A stretch of DNA of 64,000 bases from Bacillota bacterium (GTDB taxonomy: Bacteria > Bacillota > Clostridia > Christensenellales > Aristaeellaceae): positions 32,822 through 96,821 of the forward strand of contig JAEWVC010000052.1 of the NCBI GenBank assembly GCA_023459275.1. The letters are read 5' to 3'. Positions 48,874 to 57,737 of the stretch are shown one piece after another; position 1 is the first letter of the stretch, and the number at the start of each line of letters is the position of its first letter. Both the position numbers and the translations under genes were made by a program. Below the pieces are notes generated by a model. It saw only the letters and a list, made by a program, of their open reading frames with translations. It did no database searches and was not told the DNA's origin.

Positions 48874-51063
48874 TCAGCGCTGCAGCACAAATCCGCTCTT
48901 TTCCCACATGGTGATCCAGTCCTGCAGCCGCGCGAACAGATCGGCGTTGCACTTGGTCTTTTCCATCATGGAAAGCAGCTGCTCCGTGGCATCCTTGGAG
49001 TTGGCGGAGGAGAGCACGCCCCGGATGGAGCGGACGCCTTCCAGCTCCTTGGGGGTCAAAAGCAGCTCCTCACGCCTTGTTCCGCTCTTTTGCAGGTTCA
49101 CGGCGGGGAAGATGCGCTTTTCCGAAAGCTCCCTGTCCAGCACCAATTCCATGTTGCCGGTGCCCTTGAATTCCTCAAAGATGATATCATCCATCCGGGA
49201 ACCGGTTTCGATAAGGGCGGTGGCGATCACGGTAAGGCTTCCGCCCTCCCGCACGTTCCTGGCGGCGCCGAAGAAGTGCTTGGGTTTGTGCAGCACCCCG
49301 GGCGCCAGGCCGCCGGACATGGCGCGGCCGGTGACGGGGGCCACGGCGTTGTAGGCGCGGCTCAGGCGCGTGATGCTGTCCATGAGCACCACCACGTCGC
49401 GCTTCTGCTCCACCAGCCGCTGGGCCCGTTCCAGCACCATTTCCGCCAGGCGGACATGGTTTTCCGGCATCTCGTCAAAGGTGGAGGCAAGTACCTCACC
49501 CCTAATGGACTCCCGAAGGTCGGTGACCTCCTCGGGCCGCTCGTCCACCAGCAGCACCATCACGTGCACGTCGGGATAATTGCGGGTAATGGCGTTGGCG
49601 ATCTTGGAAAGGATGGTGGTCTTGCCCGCCTTGGGCGGGGCCACAATCAGCGCCCGCTGGCCGAAGCCGATGGGGGCGATCAGGTCCACCAGCCGGATGG
49701 CCAGGTCAGAGTTGTCCTCCGTATTTTCCAGGGTGATGCGCCGGCTGGGATAGATGGGCGTCAGATCGTCAAAAGTGATCCTGCTGCCCAATTCATCGGG
49801 ATGGACGCCGTTGACATCGGTGATGTACAGCAGCGCGCTGTATTTGTCGCCCTCCCTTTGGGGACGCGTCTTGCCGGTGATATGGTCGCCCGTGCGCAGG
49901 CCAAAGCGGCGGATCTGCGCAATGGACACATATACATCCTTGCTGCCCGGCAGAAAGTTTTCCGCGCGCAAAAAGCCGTAGCCGTCGGGATGAATCTCCA
50001 AAATCCCGCTGCCGTCGCCGCATTCCCCGTTGGCCAGCATCTCCGGCACGGCGGGGTTGGAGGTGCCCAGTTCCTTGTTGTAGTAGCCCGTATCCCGGCG
50101 GGGCCTAAAGAACGTCTCCTGCCGGAAGGGTTCGGGGCGGAAGGTTTCGCTTTTGAAGCCTTCCGGCCGGTAGGCATCCCGAGGGGCCGGCTCCTGCCTG
50201 TATACGTCGGCCTGGGGCGCGTCCGTCCTGGGTCCGTCCTGCCGGTAGGTATCCTCCCGGTAGGTGTCCGGGCGGTACACGCTCCGGGGTGCCTCACTCC
50301 GCGGCGCGGGACGCATGAACGGCTCCTGGGTGGCGGGGCGGAAAACATCCTGGCGCTGGGCCGGGCGGTAGACGGTCTCCTCCTGGTCGGCCGCATCCCT
50401 GCGGGTAGGCACGGCGGCAGCCGGGCCGAACCTTGTAACGGGCGGGGCACTCTGCTCCCCCATTTCGGAGGCGTCGGGGCCAAAACGCGGGGTAAATCCC
50501 GCCGGGCGTGGCGGCTGCGCGGTCCTTGCCGCCTCCTGGCGCATCACGGGCATGCGGTTGGGTGTGATGGAGCGGGCCTGCCACGCGGGCTTAGTGGAAT
50601 ACACCGGCCCCGTGGAGGAACGCGCATATTGCGGGTTGACCCAGGCAGCCCGGTACTGCGGACCCTCGGTTGTTTTCTCGGCGGGTCTTTCGGCAGGCCT
50701 TATGGGGGCAGGGCGAGCCCTCCGCTCCTCCCGGGCTTCCCCGGCAGTTTCCGGCTCTTCGGCTTCGCCGGCCTCGTCAAATTCTCCGGCCTTGGCGGCC
50801 TCGTCAGATTCGCCGGCTTTGTCCTCCTCGGCGGATTCCACGGCCTCCTCAAAAGCCTCCGGCTCCGCCGCAAGGGCAGGCGCGCTTTCCGGCGCGGGCG
50901 TTATCCTCCCGGCCTCAACGGCCGGTTCCTCCTGCGCGTCTGAAAGGGCCGCGGCGATACGCCCAATAATGCCTTCCTTATCTAGGCCGGCGCTGAGCTT
51001 GATGCCTTTTTCCCGGGCAAATTTCCTAAGGGACAGAACGGTCATGGATTGAAGGTCCGGCAT
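48874..51063 (-). CDS. rho: Transcription termination factor Rho with a long disordered insert
   Basis: 729 residues, against about 420 for the E. coli protein. Residues 1-45 are the Rho_N domain (LQSMTVLSLRKFAREKGIKL). Then comes an insertion of about 300 residues, first Glu/Ala-rich, later Arg/Pro/Tyr/Asp-rich with repeats such as YRPDTYREDTYRQD. The RNA-binding cold-shock part begins around GILEIHPDGYGFLRAENFLP, and the hexameric ATPase has RALIVAPPKAGKTTILSKIA and VMVLLVDERPEEVTDLRES. ATG 51063 behind GAGGAGG. Insertions of this sort are known in some Rho proteins and alter RNA binding or promote condensation; the effect here is inferred. Confidence 0.95.
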   Translation of the reverse strand: MPDLQSMTVLSLRKFAREKGIKLSAGLDKEGIIGRIAAALSDAQEEPAVEAGRITPAPESAPALAAEPEAFEEAVESAEEDKAGESDEAAKAGEFDEAGEAEEPETAGEAREERRARPAPIRPAERPAEKTTEGPQYRAAWVNPQYARSSTGPVYSTKPAWQARSITPNRMPVMRQEAARTAQPPRPAGFTPRFGPDASEMGEQSAPPVTRFGPAAAVPTRRDAADQEETVYRPAQRQDVFRPATQEPFMRPAPRSEAPRSVYRPDTYREDTYRQDGPRTDAPQADVYRQEPAPRDAYRPEGFKSETFRPEPFRQETFFRPRRDTGYYNKELGTSNPAVPEMLANGECGDGSGILEIHPDGYGFLRAENFLPGSKDVYVSIAQIRRFGLRTGDHITGKTRPQREGDKYSALLYITDVNGVHPDELGSRITFDDLTPIYPSRRITLENTEDNSDLAIRLVDLIAPIGFGQRALIVAPPKAGKTTILSKIANAITRNYPDVHVMVLLVDERPEEVTDLRESIRGEVLASTFDEMPENHVRLAEMVLERAQRLVEQKRDVVVLMDSITRLSRAYNAVAPVTGRAMSGGLAPGVLHKPKHFFGAARNVREGGSLTVIATALIETGSRMDDIIFEEFKGTGNMELVLDRELSEKRIFPAVNLQKSGTRREELLLTPKELEGVRSIRGVLSSANSKDATEQLLSMMEKTKCNADLFARLQDWITMWEKSGFVLQR

Positions 51064-51171
51064 GGGTTGTATGTCCTCCTCACAAAATGGCGTGTATAGG
51101 GTTTGACAGGAAAAGATGTGCATGCAGGTACGCTATGCGGAAACCATGCGTTTTATGCATAATGCTTTCAA

Positions 51172-52185
51172 CTATTCCTTGACGGCAATGAGAAGATCCC
51201 GGCTGATCGCCTGCTCCACCCAATGCTCAAAATCATCAAAGGGCGCCTCGCTAAGAACAGAAAAGCCGCTATCGCTTACAATCTTACGCAGTTCCGATTT
51301 TTTAAGCGTGTACGTATTGAACGAAAGGGCGATGGCTCCGCCGGGAGCAAGCGTTTTGTGCCAGCCCGGCAGCGCATTTTTCACCAGGGGAAGGATCGCG
51401 TCCACCCGCTGCCCCTGCCTGGGGGCGTGCTGCACGCCGTAGGGCAGGTCGGCGATCATCAAATGAACGGTTTGGGGCTTTTGCACTTGGGCACAATGCA
51501 GCGTATCCCCATGGATAAGCTTGACGGTTCTTATGTCGCCCGCCGCGTAATGGGCGGGGGTATCGGCCAGCTCCCAGGCGGTATACGGAGAGCTTTGCCC
51601 GCCGGGCAGCGTCATGCTTCCCCGGTCCGTTCTGTGTTTTAAACGGTGAAGCTGCAGATATTTGCCGATATAGGATGCTGCTTCCTGTACGTCCTTCCCG
51701 CCGGATTCAATCCCCACCGCATTGTGGCCGCGGGAAAGCGCATAAAACAGGGTGGTACCCCTTCCGCACATGGGATCCATCACGGTGAGCGGCTCCCGCC
51801 CCAATGCAAACCTGCTGGCGCATAGGGCGCAATTGAGCATCAGCCCCGTGAAAGAGGCATTGGTCTTTCCTTTGTATTTGAGCACTTCAGCCATGTCGGA
51901 GGGAAGATAGTCCGGGAGCTTGTAATCCAGCGGGCGCAGCATGCCGTTTTCGACGGCCGCGCCCATATAGAGGGAGGAATGACCGGAAATCAGGCGCAGA
52001 GCGGAGGCAGAAAGAGAGGTGCAGGAAACCACAAGCCACGGGGCTCCGCCAAAATCCTTCCAACTGATTTGAACCGGAACGCCGCATGCCTTCAGCATGC
52101 AATGCAATTCCTGGCAGGCCAGCTTTTTCAGGGATACAAGATACCGCGGATTGGCATGGGGCCATAACAGGAAGGCGTACTCCAT
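51172..52185 (-). CDS. RNA methyltransferase-like protein (UPF0020/TRM11-type SAM domain)
   Basis: 337 residues. Central SAM-binding motif VMDPMCGRGTTLFYALSRGH and catalytic DLPYGVQH, a variant of (N/D)PPY used for amino-group methylation of RNA or DNA. The N-terminal 110 residues (EYAFLLWPHANPRYLVSLKK) may be a divergent THUMP or RNA-binding region. Target not determinable; tRNA guanosine is typical for TRM11-type enzymes. ATG 52185 behind AAGAGG. It precedes rho by about 110 bases. Confidence 0.8.
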   Translation of the reverse strand: MEYAFLLWPHANPRYLVSLKKLACQELHCMLKACGVPVQISWKDFGGAPWLVVSCTSLSASALRLISGHSSLYMGAAVENGMLRPLDYKLPDYLPSDMAEVLKYKGKTNASFTGLMLNCALCASRFALGREPLTVMDPMCGRGTTLFYALSRGHNAVGIESGGKDVQEAASYIGKYLQLHRLKHRTDRGSMTLPGGQSSPYTAWELADTPAHYAAGDIRTVKLIHGDTLHCAQVQKPQTVHLMIADLPYGVQHAPRQGQRVDAILPLVKNALPGWHKTLAPGGAIALSFNTYTLKKSELRKIVSDSGFSVLSEAPFDDFEHWVEQAISRDLLIAVKE

Positions 52186-52318
52186 GAAAGCCTCTTTTCA
52201 ACAGCTCTACCGGGATTATATCAAAAAGGCGAAGCCTGCGCAATGCCTGTACCAATGAATTTTGCACAACCGAAAGAAATTCACACATTATTAACGGCTT
52301 TAAGCGCCCGCTCCACAG

Positions 52319-52348
52319 AAAAAAGCCCTTTCCCAAACGGGAAAGGGC
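52319..52348 (-). terminator. Terminator after rpsU
   Basis: Reading minus: GCCCTTTCCC/GGGAAAGGGC stem (52348-52339, 52334-52325) with a 4-base loop and six T (52324-52319). Confidence 0.9.
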
Positions 52349-52361
52349 CTGGCGTGAAAAA

Positions 52362-52535
52362 TCAGTACTTGCGCTTACGGGCAGCCTCTGCTTTTTTCTT
52401 GCGCTTAACGCTGGGCTTTTCATAATGCTCGCGCTTGCGAACTTCAGCCAGAACGCCTGCGCGCGCACACTGACGCTTGAACCGCTTCAATGCGCTTTCC
52501 AGGGATTCATTCTCGCGGATACGTACCTCGGACAC
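52362..52535 (-). CDS. rpsU: 30S ribosomal protein S21
   Basis: 57 residues, starting at GTG 52535. Sequence begins MSEVRIRENESLESALKRFK and ends in the basic tail KKKAEAARKRKY. GGGAGGG lies 7 bases upstream of GTG. S21 binds near the anti-Shine-Dalgarno region of 16S rRNA. Flanked by its own promoter and terminator, so it is a single-gene unit within the minus-strand series. Confidence 0.96.
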   Translation of the reverse strand: MSEVRIRENESLESALKRFKRQCARAGVLAEVRKREHYEKPSVKRKKKAEAARKRKY

Positions 52536-52606
52536 TGTTATCCCTCCCCTCGCTCATCTCGCCTAGACCCTACGCCGGCTCGACGACGGATGGCGACCGT
52601 GCATCC

Positions 52607-52635
52607 ATTATATCGCTTTCCTGTATGCCAGTCAA
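52607..52635 (-). promoter_or_regulatory. Promoter of rpsU
   Basis: Minus strand TTGACT (52635-52630), 17 bases, TATAAT (52612-52607). The leader is about 65 bases. Confidence 0.8.
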
Positions 52636-52697
52636 CCGTCTTTTCTCATAGGCGCTGAAGGTTTATGTAAAAAAGAGGATTAATTTTGCGCCGCGCC

Positions 52698-53048
52698 TTA
52701 TTTTCCGCCCATATTTTCCGGCAACGGGCGGCCGCCCAGCACGTGCAGGTGCAGATGGGGAACGGACTGGCAGGCGTCGCGGCCGCAGTTGGTGATCACG
52801 CGGAAGCCACTTTCCTCAACGCCGGTGAGCTTTGCCACTTCCGCGGCGGCACGCAGGAGCGAAGCCAGCTCCCTGTCGCCCAGGGAAATACCCTCTTTCA
52901 GGTCCTTCACGTGGGTTTTGGACACGATCAGCACATGCACGGGGGCTTGGGGGTGGATGTCCCAAAAAGCGTATGCGTATTCATCCTCATACACCTTTTT
53001 GGAAGGGATCTCGCCGCGTACAATTTTGCAAAAAAGGCAATCGTCCAT
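52698..53048 (-). CDS. HIT-family protein (HinT-like)
   Basis: 116 residues. Histidine triad PHLHLHVLGG near the C-terminus and the N-terminal DDCLFCKIVRGEIPSKKVYE with the CxxC-like LFC. HinT proteins hydrolyse adenosine phosphoramidates such as aminoacyl-AMP. ATG 53048 lies 8 bases from AAAGGAG; a GTG at 53054 is in frame. Follows mtaB in the same direction. Confidence 0.92.
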   Translation of the reverse strand: MDDCLFCKIVRGEIPSKKVYEDEYAYAFWDIHPQAPVHVLIVSKTHVKDLKEGISLGDRELASLLRAAAEVAKLTGVEESGFRVITNCGRDACQSVPHLHLHVLGGRPLPENMGGK

Positions 53049-53113
53049 TTCCACCGCTCCTTTGCTCCTCTAATTAACGCAGGCAGCCGCGTTTATCTTG
53101 CAGCTCTGGAAAA

Positions 53114-54403
53114 TTATTCTGCGGACACGCCGCACATTCCTTCTTCCTCCAGCCCCGTCAGGCGGACGTTTAAAAGAGCGCCGGGGCTTCCGCCCATCAC
53201 TGCCACCTGGACATACTGGGGCGTATAGCCCTTCATCCGGCCGTCGGGCAGCGCGTCCTCCAGCAGCACCTGCTGAACGGAGCCCAGCAGGCTTTGTCGG
53301 TAGTTTTGGGCCAACCCCTCCCCCAGGGCGATCAGCTCCCGGGCACGCTGTTCCTTTACGGCCTTGGACAACTGGCCGGGCATAGCGGCTGCGGGCGTAC
53401 CCGCCCGCTGGGAGTAAGGGAACACGTGCATCCGGGAAAAGCCGATGCGCCGGCAGGTTGCCAGGGTCTCCAGGTGCTCCTCCTGCGTTTCGCCGGGGAA
53501 GCCCGTCAAAACGTCCGTGGTAATGGAAACATCGGGAAAGGCTTCCTTCAGGCGGCCCACCGCCGATTCGTACTGCGCGGCGGTATAGCTCCGGGCCATG
53601 CGCCTCAAAACGCTGTCGCTGCCGGACTGCAGGGAGAGGTGAAACTGGGGGCATACCTTGGGAAGGGCCCGCAGGTCCTCCGCAAACCCGCCGGTAACGA
53701 TGGTGGGCTCCAGGGAGCCCAGGCGGATGCGCGCAACGCCGGGGACCTCCGCCACGGCCCGGACCGCGTCCAAAAGTGCCGTTCCGTCCTGAAAATCCCT
53801 GCCGTAGCTGGCCAGGTGGATACCCGTCAAGACAAGCTCCAAAAAACCGGCGCCCGAGAGGCGCTGCGCCTCCCGGCGGATATCCGCAAGGGGCCTGGAC
53901 CGGATGGGCCCACGCACGGAGGGGATGATGCAGTAGGTGCAGCGGCGGGAACATCCCTCCTGGATCTTCAATACGGCCCGGGTATGCCCCTCCTGGGCGG
54001 TAACGGACAGCGGCTCGTAGGGCCTTGAGGAAAGAGAATCCACCGCCACGGTCTGCCGGTTCAGGCGCACGGCCTCCTCCAGCAAACAAACCACCTGCGC
54101 CCTGTTTTGCGTGCCCAGGATCAGCCGCGCGCCGGTGTCTAAAAGCTCCTCCCCCATGCGCTGGGCCAGGCAGCCGGCCAGCACCACCTCCGCGTTGGGA
54201 TTCTGCCTCTGCGCCCGGCGCAGCGTTTGCAGGCTCTTTTTGTCGCCCACGCCCGTCACCGTGCAGGTATTGATAACGTACACGTCAGCCTTTTCCTCAA
54301 AAGCCACGGCTTGATAGCCAGCTTTTTGAAACTCCTCCAGCATGGCCTGGGAGTCGTATTGGTTCACCTTGCAGCCCAGGGTATAAAACGCGACCGTTTG
54401 CAA
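53114..54403 (-). CDS. mtaB: tRNA t6A37 methylthiotransferase
   Basis: Radical-SAM enzyme that converts t6A37 to ms2t6A37. 429 residues. N-terminal MTTase domain (VAFYTLGCKVNQYDSQAM; VINTCTVTGVGDKKSLQTLR; EVVLAGCLAQRMG) gives the three cysteines for the first cluster. The radical-SAM triad is CSRRCTYC. A TRAM domain closes the protein. Start TTG at 54403; no closer ATG exists and the Shine-Dalgarno is weak. It uses the product of tsaC, encoded at 36140. Confidence 0.92.
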   Translation of the reverse strand: MQTVAFYTLGCKVNQYDSQAMLEEFQKAGYQAVAFEEKADVYVINTCTVTGVGDKKSLQTLRRAQRQNPNAEVVLAGCLAQRMGEELLDTGARLILGTQNRAQVVCLLEEAVRLNRQTVAVDSLSSRPYEPLSVTAQEGHTRAVLKIQEGCSRRCTYCIIPSVRGPIRSRPLADIRREAQRLSGAGFLELVLTGIHLASYGRDFQDGTALLDAVRAVAEVPGVARIRLGSLEPTIVTGGFAEDLRALPKVCPQFHLSLQSGSDSVLRRMARSYTAAQYESAVGRLKEAFPDVSITTDVLTGFPGETQEEHLETLATCRRIGFSRMHVFPYSQRAGTPAAAMPGQLSKAVKEQRARELIALGEGLAQNYRQSLLGSVQQVLLEDALPDGRMKGYTPQYVQVAVMGGSPGALLNVRLTGLEEEGMCGVSAE

Positions 54404-54466
54404 TGTATCACATCATTTCAAAATTGTGAAGAAGGACTGCCTGGAAACAGTACGGAAAGGCCATCG

Positions 54467-54600
54467 GTAAGGCTTCCCCTTGAGGGGAAGCTGCCGACGA
54501 AGGAGGCTGATGAGGTGTTCTTCCACGGTATGCAAGGCGCTTTATGCCACCTCATCCGTCACCCTTCGGGTGCCACCTTCCCCTTGAGGGGAAGGTTTTT
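54467..54600. repeat. Inverted-repeat element with two identical 18-base palindromes
   Basis: CTTCCCCTTGAGGGGAAG occurs at 54473-54490 and 54577-54594. Between them GATGAGGTG (54509-54517) and CACCTCATC (54548-54556) are complementary, and CACCCTTCGGGTG forms another hairpin. This CTTCCCCTTGAGGGG type of intergenic repeat is widespread in gut Clostridia. It interrupts the rsmE-mtaB gap of 289 bases. No transposase. Confidence 0.85.
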
Positions 54601-54692
54601 GGCGGCGCCGCCCATCCGGGTTTTCATTCCAAAAACGATAGCTCATCACGGCCGTCTGTCCTGAGAATAGGACGGGAAGATTCCTCAAAAGT

Positions 54693-55430
54693 TCATTCCA
54701 TATCCCCCCACAGGGCAAAAAGCGCCACCGCCGCGGCCAGCCCGGCGGTTTCCGTGCGGAAAATACGTCTTCCCATCGTCATGGGCACGGCCCCGGCCTC
54801 CTTTTGAAGAAGCGCCATTTCTTTGGGGTCGATGCCCCCCTCCGGGCCGATGACCACAGCCACATCCCGCACATGGGAATATTTCTCATGAACGGCAAGG
54901 GGGCCGAAGCTGCCCGCCTCCTCCCAGGGAGCCACGGCCAGTTCGTGCCCCTTGATGGCCGCAAGCGCCTGATCCAAGGTAAGAGGCGGGCCCACCGCGG
55001 GGACCGCAGCCCTTCCCGCCTGCTTGGCCGCTTCCATGGCAATGCGCTGCCACCGCTCCAGCTTTTTGGGCGCGTCCTTTTTGGAAACCTGTGCCACGCT
55101 GCGGGAAAAGGATACGGGAAAAATCCCCGCAACACCGGCCTCGGTGCATTTTTGCACGATCCATTCCAGCTTGTCCGCCTTGGGAAGGCCCTGGTACAGC
55201 GTGATCCGCAGATTCGTTTCAGGAGAGGGCAACTCCTCCGTAACCTGGCAGCGCACCTGTCCGTTTCCCACGTCCGCGATCACGGCCCTGTAGATCTTCA
55301 GGCCGTCAAGCAGCGCCACCTCGTCGCCCGGCTTCAGGCGCAGCACCCGCAAGGCGTGCTCCGCCTCGGCAGGCGCCAAATACGCGGTGCCGTTTTCAAT
55401 CCCGCGGCCATCCACAAAAAAGCGGTGCAT
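54693..55430 (-). CDS. rsmE: 16S rRNA m3U1498 methyltransferase
   Basis: SPOUT-class methyltransferase of 245 residues. N-terminal PUA-like part (MHRFFVDGRGIENGTAYLAP), then LYQGLPKADKLEWIVQKCTE, and the trefoil-knot SAM site with VVIGPEGGIDPKEMALLQKE and GRRIFRTETAGLAAAVALFA. ATG 55430 has AAAGGAAG. Between prmA and mtaB as in many Clostridia. Confidence 0.94.
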   Translation of the reverse strand: MHRFFVDGRGIENGTAYLAPAEAEHALRVLRLKPGDEVALLDGLKIYRAVIADVGNGQVRCQVTEELPSPETNLRITLYQGLPKADKLEWIVQKCTEAGVAGIFPVSFSRSVAQVSKKDAPKKLERWQRIAMEAAKQAGRAAVPAVGPPLTLDQALAAIKGHELAVAPWEEAGSFGPLAVHEKYSHVRDVAVVIGPEGGIDPKEMALLQKEAGAVPMTMGRRIFRTETAGLAAAVALFALWGDME

Positions 55431-55457
55431 GCGCGCTTCCTTTCCCTACCTAATGCA

Positions 55458-56405
55458 TTATACACTCCGGGCGGCGATGGCCACCCATTCGCCCCGGTAC
55501 TGCTTTTCCACAACCGCATAGCCGGATTCGGCAAGCGTGTCCAGCACATCCTTCTCCCGCTCCCTGATGATGCCGGAGCACAGGAACACGCCGCCGTTTT
55601 TCAGCTTTTCCTTCACAGGCTTTGCAAGAAAGCAGATCACATCCGCCAAAATGTTGGCAACGCAAAGGTCAAAGGGCTCCTCCCGCACATCCTTCACAAG
55701 GTCTCCCCGCAGGACGCGCACTTTTTGTTCCAGCCCGTTTTGCCGCACATTTTCCCCGGCCACTTTCACCGCCACAGGATCGATGTCCACCGCCAGCACC
55801 TGGGCAGCCTCAAGCATGCCCGCGGCGATGGCCAGGATGCCCGAACCCGTGCCCACATCCATCACCCGCGCGCCGGGCTTCACATACGTTTCCAGCATCG
55901 CAAGGCACAGCCCCGTGGTTTCATGGGTGCCGGTGCCAAAGGCCATGCCGGGGTCGATTTCTATCACTTTATCCCCGGGAAAGGGCGCATAGCTTTCCCA
56001 GGTGGGCTTCACCACCAGCGTCCTGCCGGCCCGGAAGGGCTTGTAAAACTTTTTCCAGCACTCCGCCCAGTCCTGCTCGTCCACCTGCCGGGTATCAAGC
56101 GCCAGCGATCCCAGCGTCACGCCAGGATTCAGCCCGGGCAGGGAGGCCAACTGCTGCTTCAATGTGCTTACGCTGTCGTAAAGCCGCTCATCCACAGGCA
56201 GCCAGCCCTTGACCAGCACATCTTCAGGCATGCTGTCAATGAGGCTTTGGTCAATCAATTCCCAATAGCCGTGGGGCTTACTGGGGTCGGGTACATCGGC
56301 CCTGTCCTCAATAGCCGTGCCCGCCGCGCCATTCTGCATCAGCAGCATGCTCACGGTGTCGGCCCCCTGGGTGGTGGTGTGCACCGCCACTTCCATCCAT
56401 TCCAT
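55458..56405 (-). CDS. prmA: Ribosomal protein L11 methyltransferase
   Basis: 315 residues. N-terminal substrate-binding domain (MEWMEVAVHTTTQGADTVSM) and SAM-binding domain: MAFGTGTHETTGLCLAMLET, VMDVGTGSGILAIAAGMLEA, CVANILADVICFLAKPVKEK (NxxxD/N). ATG 56405 behind AAAAGGAG. Downstream of dnaJ, the conserved Firmicutes arrangement. Confidence 0.95.
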   Translation of the reverse strand: MEWMEVAVHTTTQGADTVSMLLMQNGAAGTAIEDRADVPDPSKPHGYWELIDQSLIDSMPEDVLVKGWLPVDERLYDSVSTLKQQLASLPGLNPGVTLGSLALDTRQVDEQDWAECWKKFYKPFRAGRTLVVKPTWESYAPFPGDKVIEIDPGMAFGTGTHETTGLCLAMLETYVKPGARVMDVGTGSGILAIAAGMLEAAQVLAVDIDPVAVKVAGENVRQNGLEQKVRVLRGDLVKDVREEPFDLCVANILADVICFLAKPVKEKLKNGGVFLCSGIIREREKDVLDTLAESGYAVVEKQYRGEWVAIAARSV

Positions 56406-56433
56406 GCGGAACTCCTTTTTAGTACGAATGAAA

Positions 56434-56568
56434 AATATTAGCGCATCTAAAGCGGCGAGAGATTTTTTCGTCCCGCTAGGAGCTGGAGCGAATCGTAGCA
56501 GCGCTACGATGAACGGGGGACGACAGCGCGGGGCGGAAAAAGATCCGGCGCAACGGCGCGCTAATATT
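56434..56568. repeat. MITE-like inverted-repeat element
   Basis: About 135 bases bounded by perfect 11-base terminal inverted repeats AATATTAGCGC (56434-56444) and GCGCTAATATT (56558-56568). Inside, GAGATTTTTTCGTCCCGC pairs with GCGGGGCGGAAAAAGATC imperfectly, and ATCGTAGC/GCTACGAT (56492-56510) makes a central hairpin, so the whole could fold as one long stem. No reading frame. It lies between dnaJ and prmA. Confidence 0.8.
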
Positions 56569-56579
56569 CGGAATTAGTA

Positions 56580-57719
56580 TTACGAACTGAATAGATCCTT
56601 CATGCGGTCCATAAAGCTCTTGCGCCCCTCGTATTCCTTGCCGCTGGAGGCCTCCTCGAACTGGCGCAGGAGGTCCTTCTGCTTCTCGGATATCTTTTTG
56701 GGGATTTCCACGCGCACCTTTACAAACAGGTCGCCTTTGGCCGTGCCCCGGAGTTGGGTGATGCCATAGCCCTTCAGCCGGAATTCGGCGTCGCTCTGGG
56801 TGCCCTCCGGGATATGGTAGCGCACCGGCCCCGACAGGGTGGGCACGTCGATGTCCGCGCCCAGCGCCGCCTGGATAAAGGAGATGGGCAGCTCAAAATG
56901 CAGATTGGTGCCTTCCCGCTTGAACAGTTTATGCGGCTTGACGCTGATCTGTATATACAGGTCGCCGGGAGGGCCGCCGTTTGCGCCGTGCTCGCCCTGG
57001 CCGTTCATCACAATGGTCTGGCCGTCGTCGATGCCGGCCGGCACCTTCACCGTGGCCGTGCGGCGGCGGCGGCTCTGGCCCGCGCCCGCGCAGGCCGTGC
57101 ACTTCTCCTGGATGATCTTTCCCGTTCCGCCGCAGGTGGGGCAGGTACGCACCGTGACCATGAAACCGCCGCCGCTGCGCACCTGGCCCGCGCCTTTGCA
57201 GGTGGGGCAGGTTTGCGGCTTGGTGCCGGGCTTCGCGCCGGTGCCGTTGCAGGTCTCGCAGGCCTCGTTGCGGTAAAATTCAAAGGACTTCTCCGTGCCA
57301 AAGGCAGCCTCTTCAAAGCTGATGCGCAGCTCATAGCGCAGATCGCCGCCCTGCATGGGGCCGCCGCGCCGCTGGCCGCCGGCGCCGCCCATGGCACCGC
57401 CGAAAAGCTGGTCGAAGATGCTGTCAAAGCCGCCGAAGCCACCAAACCCCTCAAAGCCCCCGCCGCCGAAAGGATTGCCGCCCCCGCCGCCGATTTGCGG
57501 GCCGTCAAACCCAAACTGGTCGTAGCGGGCGCGCTTGTCCGCATCGGACAACACCTCGTTGGCCTCGTTGAGTTCCTTGAAGCGTTCTTCTGCAGTTTTG
57601 TCGTTGGGGTGCAGGTCGGGATGGCACTCCTTGGCCAGCTTCCGGTAGGCCTTCTTGATGTCCTCCGTGGAAGCCGTTTTGTCCACGCCCAGCACCTGAT
57701 AATAGTCACGCTTTGCCAA
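56580..57719 (-). CDS. dnaJ: Chaperone DnaJ
   Basis: 379 residues. J domain MAKRDYYQVLGVDKTAS with HPD in CHPDLHPND, Gly/Phe-rich region (GGGGNPFGGGGFEGFGGF), four CxxCxGxG-type zinc repeats (CETCNGTG, CPTCKGAG, CPTCGGTG, CTACAGAG) and C-terminal substrate-binding domains. Start TTG 57719 with GAGGTGAG upstream; this is the only start that keeps the J domain. Co-chaperone of DnaK. A 480-base gap with repeats separates it from dnaK. Confidence 0.96.
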   Translation of the reverse strand: MAKRDYYQVLGVDKTASTEDIKKAYRKLAKECHPDLHPNDKTAEERFKELNEANEVLSDADKRARYDQFGFDGPQIGGGGGNPFGGGGFEGFGGFGGFDSIFDQLFGGAMGGAGGQRRGGPMQGGDLRYELRISFEEAAFGTEKSFEFYRNEACETCNGTGAKPGTKPQTCPTCKGAGQVRSGGGFMVTVRTCPTCGGTGKIIQEKCTACAGAGQSRRRRTATVKVPAGIDDGQTIVMNGQGEHGANGGPPGDLYIQISVKPHKLFKREGTNLHFELPISFIQAALGADIDVPTLSGPVRYHIPEGTQSDAEFRLKGYGITQLRGTAKGDLFVKVRVEIPKKISEKQKDLLRQFEEASSGKEYEGRKSFMDRMKDLFSS

Positions 57720-57737
57720 GTACTCACCTCGTTATTT

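Noticed and set aside
50000..50600. Tandem repeats in rho as a CRISPR-like or minisatellite array
   Set aside because: The periodicity is a codon-level YR-D pattern inside the reading frame, with no constant repeat and spacer units.
49090..50943. 617-codon plus-strand frame opposite rho
   Set aside because: Antisense shadow caused by GC-rich codons; no motif, no ribosome-binding site.
53070..54089. Minus-strand 339-codon frame overlapping mtaB
   Set aside because: Low-complexity Gly/Pro/Arg product in another frame of a GC-rich gene; mtaB has all its motifs.
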